DNA of 64,000 nucleotides from Terebella lapidaria (Eukaryota > Annelida > Polychaeta > Terebellida > Terebellidae), in contig OX424560.1 of NCBI GenBank assembly GCA_949152475.1, positions 17,733,106 to 17,797,105 of the forward strand, given 5' to 3'. Position numbers and translations under genes: made by a program. Shown here piece by piece: positions 11,931-22,150 of this stretch. Numbering within the stretch: the first letter of the stretch is position 1; the number at the start of each line of letters is the position of its first letter. Below the pieces are notes generated by a model. The model ran no database searches. It was not told where the DNA came from and worked only from the letters and a program-made list of their open reading frames with translations.

Positions 11931-14083
11931 TTACTGCAATACACTTTTGAACGGAATCACAACAACCGTTTGCATCAGTCCAAAATTTGCCAACAAATTA
12001 GCAACACGCTCTCCTCTTTATGACACTATTTCTCGTCATCCTATACTGGCCTGACTGTCAGTTAGGAGACGATAGAGTACAAGATGCCCTTTCATATATA
12101 TACACCATGTGGTGCAATCTATATACTTGATGATATATTACAGTGATATATTCAGGCCAGATCATTCAGTCACATGGACTGATTAGTGTGATTACCGTAT
12201 ATTATTAGGGAAATAACAATGTGAATAGTGCATATTTGTAATCCACTGGAATCGTAATCACCTTGTAATCCCAGGTCATAGGTTCGCGCTGAACTGCTGT
12301 AGCTTTTATTAACTATTGCTCTTTAGGCAACCAAAATAAGACCCAAATGGGCCAGTTGTTACTGATAGAGTAATAGCGTATGCCTTCGTGTTGTGTTTTT
12401 AGTCTGAAAGAGCGCCGTATCAAATGTATTTACTGTAAAGTTTTATACTCTGATTTCTTAAACTCGTTTACACCGCTTCAAGTTTGCATAGCACCAAAGG
12501 ATGTTGTAGCTTAACGGCAAACATACTACATGTATTGAGCTATAATACTGAAAGTAGTCGAAGGTCAAGTTCAAGGTCAACTACCATATATGGTTCACTA
12601 TATGCCCGTAAAACAACCATAACATATGTCATCATTTTGTCTGCAGAGTCCAGTTAACACATTTCAGATCAGGTGTCATCTTCGGATATACTGCTCAAGA
12701 TCATCTGAGGTGAACCCCAAGGTCACTAAAGATGCACTATATATGACGTCCCATATGTGTATGTTCATAATGCAATCCTAAGCTCTATGTGCCAGTGTTT
12801 TAGCCCCAAAGAATGTTTTAGTAAATTTTCAGAATAATTAATCAAGGCATAAATAAGGTATTTGCTGGATGGACGGCAAAATGGACGACATATGAAAAAC
12901 CACGATAATAGGTCATCTGCCCATACTAAAAACGGTGTGAACGAGTTCAACACCCAGATATATCAAACTTCGAGGACCACCTAGATCCGAACAAACTATG
13001 ACTATCCATTTGTATATAACCATCTTAATTCAATGGTAGCCCAGTCAACATCACGACTAGGTTACTGCAATACACTTTTGAACGGAATCACAACAACCGT
13101 TTGCATCAGTCCAAAATTTGCCAACAAATTAGCAACACGCTCTCCTCTTTATGACACTATTTCTCGTCATCCTATACTGGCCTGACTGTCAGTTAGGAGA
13201 CGATAGAGTGCAAGATGCCCTTTCATATATATACACCATGTGGTGCAATCTATATACTTGATGATATATTACAGTGATATATTCAGGCCAGATCATTCAG
13301 TCACATGGACTGATTAGTGTGATTACCATATATTAATAGGGAAATACCAATGTGAATAGTGCATATTTGTAATCCACTGGAATCGTAATCACCTTGTAAT
13401 CCCAATTTAGTCATAGGTTCGCGCTGAACTGCTGTAGCTTTTATTAACTATTGCTCTTTAGGCAACCAAAATAAGACTCAAATGGGCCAGTTGTTACTGA
13501 TAGAGTAATAGCGTATGCCTTCGTGTTGTGTTTTTAGTCTGAAAGAGCGCCGTATCAAATGTATTTACTGTAAAGTTTTATACTCTGATTTCTTAAACTC
13601 GTTTACACCGCTTCAAGTTTGCATAGCACCAAAGGATGTTGTAGCTTAACGGCAAACATACTACATGTATTGAGCTATAATACTGAAAGTAGTCGAAGGT
13701 CAAGTTCAAGGTCAACTACCATATATGGTTCACTATATGCCCGTAAAACAACCATAACATATGTCATCATTTTGTCTGCAGCGTCCAGTTAACACATTTC
13801 AGATCAGGTGTCATCTTCGGATATACTGCTCAAGATCATCTGAGGTCAACCTCAAGGTCACTAAAAGATGCACTATATATGACGTCCCATATGTATACGT
13901 TCATAATGCAATCCTAAGCTCTATGTGCCAGTGTTTTAGCCCCAAAGAATGTTTTAGTAAATTTTCAGAATAATTCATCAAGGCAAAAATAAGTTATTTG
14001 CTGGATGGACGGTAAAATGGACGACATATGAAAAACCACGATAATAGGTAATCTGCCCATACTAAAAACGGTGTGAACGAGTT
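11825..14083. repeat. 1.13-kb tandem duplication
   Basis: Copy A 11825-12950 and copy B 12952-14083 are in direct tandem with an offset of 1127 bp. They differ by only a few substitutions and short indels (for example TCCCAGGTCATAGG against TCCCAATTTAGTCATAGG), so the duplication is recent. No gene is seen in the unit. Each unit holds three AAGGTCA words (near 12561, 12575 and 12718 in A; 13695, 13709 and 13853 in B). Confidence 0.95.
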
Positions 14084-14324
14084 TCAAAAATCAGAGTATA
14101 GCCTAATCGAGAACTAAACACTCTGGATCATATGGAAATACACGTGCGTGATCATGATTTGTGATAACCTGACCACGTCCATCACTCATAGTAGGCTATG
14201 GTGGGAATTCGCTAATTGTTTGGTTTTTTGCTAATTGATGTTTGTTGATTGCTTTTTGCTGATCATCAAATAGGGATATCTCGATCATCCAACCAACGGG
14301 TGGCACTAATACATAGGTGTCGAA

Positions 14325-14590
14325 ACTCTATGTTACCTGTATGTAATAAATCTAACGATACCCTCCAGAACAAATGCAAACTTTGTAATTCAGAAAAGTT
14401 TCATATTTATTCCAATGTAAAGAGCTAGACAAAGTTAGAAAACAGTACTTACCGAGATACCACAGGCAGAACCCCAATACTCATAAAATGCAGCAGCTAT
14501 TTTGTTCTACGAATTGAAACATTCTGAGAAACGTTGTTAAATTTATGAAGGATAATATTTTGTCACAATTTGTCTTATATTAATACCTAT
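14325..14590 (+). pseudogene. Decayed LINE 3' end, copy 1
   Basis: Broken frames resemble the C-terminus of the LINE ORF2 in the following copy: CKLCNSE, then FHIYSN, then a YLPRYH-like block and a KMQQLF block. Several stops and frame changes are present. It lies in direct orientation just upstream of the better preserved copy. Confidence 0.55.
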
Positions 14591-14594
14591 TGTT

Positions 14595-15050
14595 TTTAGT
14601 AGATTCCGATGTCGCAATTCTAATCTCCCTGTTGTAACCAGAACTTATGACTTGCAAATTCCTGTAAATTGTCAACTATGTAACTTCAACGAAATCGGAG
14701 ATGAATTCCATTATCTTTTTAACTGTCCTGCATTTACTGAATATAGAAAAAGTTATTTGCCTAAGTACTATAGATGTTACCCAAATACCAAAAAAATGCA
14801 AGCCTTGTTGACATGTAACAAACGACGTATACTCAGAAATCTTGTACGTTTCATATCAGTGATCTGTGAGAAACTAGACTCGTGAATGTATTTAATGTGA
14901 ATCATCCATCTTCATGTTCTCATCCATTAATACTGTATGTTGTTGTTGGTAATATCTGTTGTTGTTTTACTGTTGTTTTTCTTGATTTCTGTCTCCAATG
15001 CCCCAGACCAGGGGTTACATGAGAAAAATAAATATCATATCATACCTCAA
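14595..15050 (+). mobile_element. LINE 3' fragment, copy 2
   Basis: The open frame 14652-14885 encodes CQLCNFNEIGDEFHYLFNCP (a CxxC...H...C zinc-knuckle-like end) then YLPKYYRCYPNTKKMQALL, which is the C-terminus of a non-LTR retrotransposon ORF2 of a type abundant in marine invertebrates. It is followed by a 3' tail running to AAAAATAAATATCATATCAT at about 15050, where the fragment ends. Only the last 80 or so codons and the 3' untranslated part remain, so this is a severely 5'-truncated copy. Confidence 0.7.
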
Positions 15051-15612
15051 CCTGTCTAATGGCGAAATCAACAATTCACCATAATAGGGGTGAACATATA
15101 TTATAACATATTGCTGGTTTTGGAGATGTCTTAGTGTGCCTTGGCTTTACCACTCCAACCCATTTACTCTGTTAAATGCACTTGTTACCAGGTATGTTTT
15201 GTTTTATCAAGTACCCCATCATAGAAATATGCCTGGGGTGTTGTTGCCGATTACAGCGTTGTTGTTGTAGGTGTTCATATCGCGTGTATTAATACCTGTT
15301 TTTTTCTCCATGAAGGGGTGGCTTGAGAAATGAAGATTATTGCATAGGTCTAACGTTACTGGTCTATTGAATTATATTTGGCTGGGATTTTTCATCAGAC
15401 AAAATTATCAGATCTAATGGCGGAGAGTGTATAGTGCTAGACCGTCTAGGCCTAAACTCTTTCGAGCATCAACGATGTCCTCGATGCTAGATAGGCCTAA
15501 ATAGCAATTAGCAAAAACAATTAGCAAATTAAAGGCAATTAGCATGTCCGTGTGAGGCTGGTGCGCGGGACCTGACTATTTCGCAGTTCGCGTTTCTCCA
15601 AAATACTTGAAA
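15051..15612. other. Upstream region of the 15.6-kb gene
   Basis: No gene seen. The last 80 bases before the start codon are GC-richer and may hold the promoter and 5' untranslated region, but no clear TATA or initiator element was recognised. Confidence 0.35.
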
Positions 15613-18600
15613 ATGGCGAAGGAAGTTCAGTACAAGAAGCTCGCTGACGCGAAAAAGCCTTGTTGTACATTTAGAATTGTATGTTTGTCCATTCTTATTG
15701 CAGTATTAGCAATCGCCGCATCCGGATTTCTGTTTGTGGGGATTGGTGGATCCTGTTGTTTCCCCTTGCACGCCTCATGTCATGCTGAATGGTGAGAATC
15801 CTCTAATATCGCTCTTTGTTATGTAAGGGCGTTGACATGTGCCCCTCTGGGACAGGTCGCGCCGCTGATTACAATCTGCGGGTTGGTCGATTCTTACTTT
15901 ATCTCCTCAAAATATCGCTGATTAAGGTGTATAATTCTATACCTCTGACATTTATGTTGCTGTATGACATGTACTCTAAATGTCTCTTCGAAACATAACT
16001 GCAATACAACATCATTTATTCAAATCAAAGAAAATTCGAACAGCGCGCGGCCATTTTGCCTGTGTGGGTCGCACTAATAACCGTCCGAAACCGTCCTGGA
16101 CCTTCCAGGGGGCAAATACCACTGTCCGGGACCCGAGAAAACCGCCTAGGAGTGTTTTCTATATTTTTATTCAGATCTCTCATATGATTCCGAACTATAC
16201 ATAAAAACGAGTTAGTCACAAGACATTGCAAGAAATATTTCAATGGTAAAAATTTTATAACATCTATAGGGAAATAATGTATAATAACTGATGGGGTTTT
16301 AACACCACAGTCCTTGACTCCTTTGACATTAATAATATTTATTTGTCTCCAAGGCACGGAGAGAACACAGTAAACATACTTTTAACTGGTGCATGAAACA
16401 TTTCAAGTGGTGCATTCCACTGGTGTGTTTCTTTGCGTGCAATTGCAATCACTACTGTTCAAACTTCAAAGGGTGCCGATTGAAATATCAGCAAATTATT
16501 AACTTGGCTGTGATAGTGTGATCTATGAAATTATTTGAGACCGGCTTTGAGCGGTCTCCGAAACGAAAATAAGTGGCATGACATTGATGCCATGTTATTT
16601 ATTTTTATTTATTTTTTGTTTGTTTTCTTTTTTGATTGTCAGACCTATACTCTGATTTTTCATACTTGTTACATTGTTTCTTTGCTGATTATCTTGCGAT
16701 TCCAAATGGTATCATTCTATAACTTGGCATACTTGGACTGGGAGTCAAACAGCAATTTCCTACCAAATTTCAAACTCGTATCGCGAAAATCTACTTGGCA
16801 ATCTACTAGTAACTCCTTGTTAGATTGGCCCCATCATGGACTTTCTGGGTCCGCACAGGAATTTGCGTATTTGCTCGGTTGTCTTCCGGAATCAACATGT
16901 ATACAAAAAGGCGAAAGATAAAGCAGAATATATCGGTGAGACGTTAGCAACATATTTAAATCAATCTGGTAATTAGAGTCATAAAACTGTAGAAGCTGTC
17001 TTGTGCTGTTCACCGTGGCTTCATCTACAGGACATTTCTCCAAAGTCTTACACACTTGATTGAATTAGGAGTCATCTCTGATACACTTGACTAGATTAAA
17101 CTCATATTCACGGCAGACCTCCAGAGGCAGAGATTGAAATAAAAGATTGAAGATCGAATAAATGTCTATCAGCAGATTTTCCTGATAAAATCGAACTTCA
17201 CATATAGGAATGAAATCAAATACTTGTTGATGAGCTACATAAGGCAGTTTTGAGAAGTTGTGGCAGGTAAGTCGAAGACGATACCTTCAAAATGCAGTAA
17301 GCGTCTATATTTTCTTTTTGAAAGCATTTCAGAATAGAGGCATCGATGGGTATCTAAGCTGAATTTTTGTCCAAAACCGGCCATTAAGCTATTTCAAAAT
17401 TCTGAATTCTTGATCTGCCCCTGACATGTACATGTATAGTGTATATTATGTGGCAGTGGAAAATCATCACACTTTTTTAAGTGTTGTTTAATATGCAGTA
17501 TGTTTTTTTTTCATTTTGATGATGTTGAGTTCAAAGTATAGGGTTTTAAATGAAAAGACTGGTTGATACGGTATCACCAACACATCTCCAAGTTCCCAGA
17601 GCCCCAGAATTCACCGGATAACATCTGCACGTAGAGGTCGTCTAGAGGTATTCGAACCAACTGCGCCACCTTTTTGCCAACGTTCTGTATCCACCCATGT
17701 GATCTGCTGAAGCTTGACGAGTATTCAACTCACTTTTGAGATAAAAAACATGATAACCAATTGCTGGTAAGTCGATTTTCTCATTGCCAGTATGTTCATG
17801 AAATGCTGATGTTCTGGTTAGTTCAATAACAAATCTCGAACTGCATTGAAATCTGTAATCATTATGTAATTGGGACTATATTTACCGGTATGTGGAAGAA
17901 TAAAATTTTGCTCCTGTTTTTTCTTGCTTCAGCATTCTTTTTTGCTTCGGTATTTTTGTTTTTTCAATGTAGATTATCCATAAAAGTCGAATTGAGGGAA
18001 GTTTGGTTATTCATTAATAGTTTAATATTTTACTTTATATTATGATATTTTATTCATTTTTATGGTAAGTTTTAGTACTTTCGATTGTGGTTTTATTTCT
18101 ATGCTTCTGACTAATTTATTTTATTTTGATGGTACTATTATCAGTATCACATTCATATCTGAGTCAGAAAACATCTTGTCAATATTCAAATTAGTTCTTT
18201 AGTAATGTCTGTGATGAACAATGAACGCATTTCTCCTGTGGTTTTATGTTTGTATATCCACACATTATTAGTTATTAGCACAATGACATCACCCAAAAAG
18301 TTTTTCTATACAATACTGATTTTCAAACATTGATTATTACGTGCTCGTCGAGGCTGGCAATACAATCCAGTTCCCGGGTGGTTTTCTCGGGTCCCGGACA
18401 GTGTTATTTGTTCCCTGGTAGGTCCAGGACGGTTCCGGACGGTTTTTAGTGCGACCCGCACAGGCAAAATGGCCGCGCGCTGTTCGAATTTTCTTTGATT
18501 TGAATAAATGATGTTGTATTGCAGTTATGTTTCGAAGAGACATTTAGAGTACATGTCATACAGCAACATAAATGTCAGAGGTATAGAATTATACACCTAA

Positions 18601-20518
18601 ATCAGCGATATTTTGAGGAGATAAAGTAAGAATCGACCAACCCGCAGATTGTAATCAGCGGCGCGACCTGTCCCAGAGGGGCACATGTCAAGTAAGGGCG
18701 GAGAAGTCACATGACGCAGGGAGTTTTACAAACAAATATAGAACACCTTTTTTGTATACCGTAGATGTACCTAGAGTACGAATGTTTCAGGTCATGAATG
18801 TTTCAGGCCATGTGATCAAATCGTAACATAGTCATAGAGCAGCCCGAGCGACGCGGAGCGCGCATCGCTCAGGCTGAATCATAGAGTAGGTTCTAAGAGC
18901 AAGACTCTAGTATGATTTTATTGCCACAGTCTCCTCCATCCCCAACCATCAGCCTGGAGTATGTCGGTACTCAGGCTGCTCTATGACTATGTTATGATCT
19001 AGTCACATGGCCTGAAACATTCATGTTCATTTGTATACCGTGACAACCCATGTTGTCAATATAAAAACATCGATATAAAGCAGACAAGCAATTATTAGAT
19101 CATATTGGTTGTCAATATAAAAACATTGATATAAATCAGACAAGCAATTATTAGGTCATATTTTAAGGCTACCAATCACCACCATCACAGTCCAACTGAC
19201 GCAAGCTTGCCAATCTGCCACCCTTTACTTTTTTCCCAAGATATAGAAATTGGATCTGAATATTGAAGAGTATTTTACCTAAATGAGCCTCATCATGGAC
19301 CTATTTCATGAGAATATCTGTATTCAAACATAACATGTGCAAATTTTTATTCAAACATCCACAAGACTTGCACCATGTTATGGCATATCAACATCTCAGC
19401 TCTGCAACAATTCGGCCATATTCTGATCTTGTGAGCTGATGTCACTTAATATACAATTTCTTGTAGTGTTATAATGAAAGCACATAGTTCTAGCGTAATT
19501 GGATTTGGGATAGAAATTTTTTTTTATTTATTTATTCATTATATGTTTATAATGCAGGACCTTCCAGAAGCCTTGTAAAGAGGTTGAGTCAGCCCTAGTG
19601 AACCAGATCAAGAAATGGGAAACAGCCGACAACTGCGCGAATGGAGGTGAAAAATGTCTGTATAAGGTGAGTTATAGTGATCGTACTGTCCAGACATCGC
19701 AATGGAATATTTGCACATCAAAAAAACTAAAATGTTTCTGTGCTGCTATTTCAAAATGGTTAATTTTGCGTGATTGTCATCACAATATTCTGTTTATCCA
19801 AAAAATTAGTAATGCTTAAAATAAAAAGTTAAATTTTTAAATCGTTTTTTTCTGCAGGTAATTAGCCAGACTGTGGATGAGCTGAAGGCAACCCATGAGA
19901 CTCCAAAGAAGCATTACGTCGATAACATGACGTTCACGTTCAAGCAGAATGGGGTGACATGTGACGTCAAGGCGAGTATCCATATTATGTAGCTTCTTGA
20001 AATATTGTTTGTATTATTCATATTCCAAATTCGTTGATATTCCTGTATATCTATGTCTTATTTTTGTTGTCGTTCCACAGGGTTACTCCACTTCACAAAC
20101 GTGGTATGCTGTTCTGGATTTTGGAACGAACTACTGTAATCTACATAACCTTGTGACTGGTATGTATGTTTACCAGAAATATGTCGCATGGATATTGATT
20201 CTGAATGTTACATGTGTACAGTTATGTATATGTGAAACCATATCATACCGGTCTGATCGTTTTTTATGTAATTTAGAAGGAAATTTTTTACATTGCTATT
20301 TTCCCATGTAATTGCCATATCTGATAAACGCTACTGTTTACTCGTTGCCTACTACATACAATTTCAATCGTTCTCACTCGGAATCATGATATATTCACTC
20401 AATCCAATCTATACCTTTGTACTCAGGTGCTGGCCTGGATAAAGTCCCAGGATATACTGAGACCGCCAACGATAAAACCTGTACGCAGTATTCCTCCGCA
20501 GACTGTGAGGTGTATTAG
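15613..20518 (+). CDS. Conserved membrane-anchored cysteine-rich protein of unknown function
   Basis: Five exons: 15613-15791, 19558-19666, 19858-19971, 20081-20159 and 20427-20518. They sum to 573 nt and 190 residues in frame. The start (MAKEVQYKKLADAKKPCC) is followed by one hydrophobic segment at about residues 22-48, so the protein is likely a type II single-pass membrane protein, or is secreted after cleavage. The remaining 140 residues are polar, with about ten cysteines and motifs such as QIKKWETADNC, THETPKKHYVDNMTFTF and TWYAVLDFGTNYCNLHNL. I recall similar uncharacterised proteins with a YSTSxTWYAVLDxGTNYCNLHNL-like core in fish and invertebrates, but no function. Intron 3 uses a GC donor (AAG|GCGAGT at 19972). 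Intron 1 is inflated by a 2.86-kb transposon. A poly(A) signal AATAAA at 21862 would give a 1.3-kb 3' untranslated region. The gene converges with Ral. Confidence 0.85.
15832..18691. mobile_element. 2.86-kb Mutator-like non-autonomous transposon
   Basis: Inverted ends of about 320 bp (15832-16150 and 18373-18691) begin TTGACATGTGCCCCTCTGGG and are about 95% identical by eye. The element is flanked by a perfect 9-bp direct repeat, GTAAGGGCG (15823-15831 and 18692-18700). A 9-bp target duplication together with very long terminal inverted repeats is the hallmark of Mutator-like (MULE) elements, so I infer that superfamily. The 2.2-kb interior has only a 128-codon frame (16535-16921) with no transposase motif, so it cannot move itself. 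It sits in intron 1 of the 15.6-kb gene, 40 bp after the donor. Confidence 0.85.
18793..19025. mobile_element. 233-bp MITE
   Basis: Inverted ends of about 50 bp: CATGAATGTTTCAGGCCATG at 18793 is mirrored by CATGGCCTGAAACATTCATG ending at 19025, and the match continues through CATAGTCATAGAGCAGCC. The loop includes a GC-rich GAGCGACGCGGAGCGCGC stretch related to GAGCAACGCGGAGGC near 29080. It has no coding capacity. It lies in intron 1 of the 15.6-kb gene. Confidence 0.8.
19052..19165. repeat. Tandem duplication of about 57 bp
   Basis: Two direct copies of a unit containing TTGTCAATATAAAAACAT, GATATAAA and CAGACAAGCAATTATTAG, with a few substitutions. Intronic. Confidence 0.85.
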
Positions 20519-22150
20519 GCCGTGGTGCTCACGCTCAACTAGACAATGAACAGCAAAGACAACTGCAATGTTTATGGATTATGATTAACACATCCTACAT
20601 TTGTATATAAGTATGCGCATTATGTTTAACATATCTACTGGATGTAAATCTACGCCCTATTGATATTCCAATACGGGAAAAAAACTAATGATGTATCATG
20701 TCAGTAATATACGAGTAGACCGGCTGTGTGTATTTTTTTTATCACTGCTATAAATGGTAAAATGGGATTTTTTTTCTGACTCCATAAAATTGTGTCATGG
20801 TGCCATCAATGATCGTAAAATTACATGTATCTGTAATCAAGAAAAATCATGTATGCAAAAGTAAACATCAGTGTATAATTTTGTGAAAAAATTTGATAGA
20901 AATTGTTCGACCGTCATGTGATGAATCTATGTGTCAATATATGGGTATGTTTGGGGGTGTTTTCTGTGCATGTCTACCAAGTAGTACCCTCAGATATTTC
21001 ATTCAAAAGTATATATCCAATGTAGTGAGTACTGTGTTGAACACCACCCCATGGTGAAAAATCATGTTAGCCTGCGTGGTCCCAAATGGTCGTTTGTTAC
21101 ATTAATGGGACATTCATGAGTGACCGTTTTGATATCCTTCGGGTGGTATTTAAGACAGAATTCTTCGCACTCGTATAGTGCACATTACTTATATGTCATT
21201 TATCTACATATATGATGTATTAAATTTTATTTAGCATGTCAATTGTCAAATGCACCAGTATTATGTAAGCTGCCTGACTGTACTCATAATACCCTCAGTT
21301 CTCTGAATGCTTGAGCAAACAAGGTGCTGGTTTGATTCATTTTTCAAAAGTTTTCCATTCACCATTTGAGATTCGTATGCACAGCTGCACAACTGCATTA
21401 ACTTAATTTCCTGATAAATTTGTGTACCATCTTCCTAACGAAACTCACTCCAAAGAAACCAGTATTTAGTCAACAGCTACCATAGAAGATGTACAAGCAA
21501 AACGAAAATGGACAACATTTATTTAGCAGGACAAATGTGTACATACAAAAAAAAACATATCTTTATGGTCCGTTTGTGCTGAAAAATGGTACCGGTACTT
21601 GCATTGAAATCAAATTTCAGTGCGAAATTTCATTGTGATACCCAGCATTGTGTAGTATTGTAAACAAAGTGTAAATGTTCACATTGGACATGAAATGTTG
21701 ATGTCCCTAAAATTTAAGTGTGTAAATGTTAATATTCAAGGTCTGTGTCAGTACATGATGTTTGTTTCCGTCGTATCACACAGCTTGTGACAATTATTTA
21801 GGAAGGTCGGTATTTTTCAGGATTGTGAAGAACAACCTCGGGTTGACAATTGAACTAACATAATAAAGATGAATATTCTTGTGTTTTCTTATTTGTGTAG
21901 TCTAATGTTTCCTTATTTAGTTATTTGTGTAACTTACAGGCATTTACAATTTCACTTACACGAACGAACAAAAGATATTATATATGATGTTATTTTCCAA
22001 AACTTCTGTGCTGAATGGAAGCAAGAGGGGGGTGGGATATAATAATTATATGTTGAGTAAAAAAAATCCCATTTTATCCATTGGATAGCACTTTCACTCG
22101 ATGTAAACAAAGACTCATGCAACAAATTTGACTCTTCAATGTGCACAAAA
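20519..22150 (+). other. Probable 3' untranslated region and intergenic DNA
   Basis: There is no further coding after the stop at 20516-20518. The best poly(A) signal for the upstream plus-strand gene is AATAAA at 21862-21867, so the transcript probably ends near 21885. Minus-strand signals for Ral (TTTATT at 22153 and others to 22256) follow closely. Confidence 0.45.

Noticed and set aside
16535-16921. A 128-codon frame as the transposase of the Mutator-like element
   Set aside because: No DDE-type motif or zinc finger. It is hydrophobic and low-complexity, so the element is called non-autonomous.
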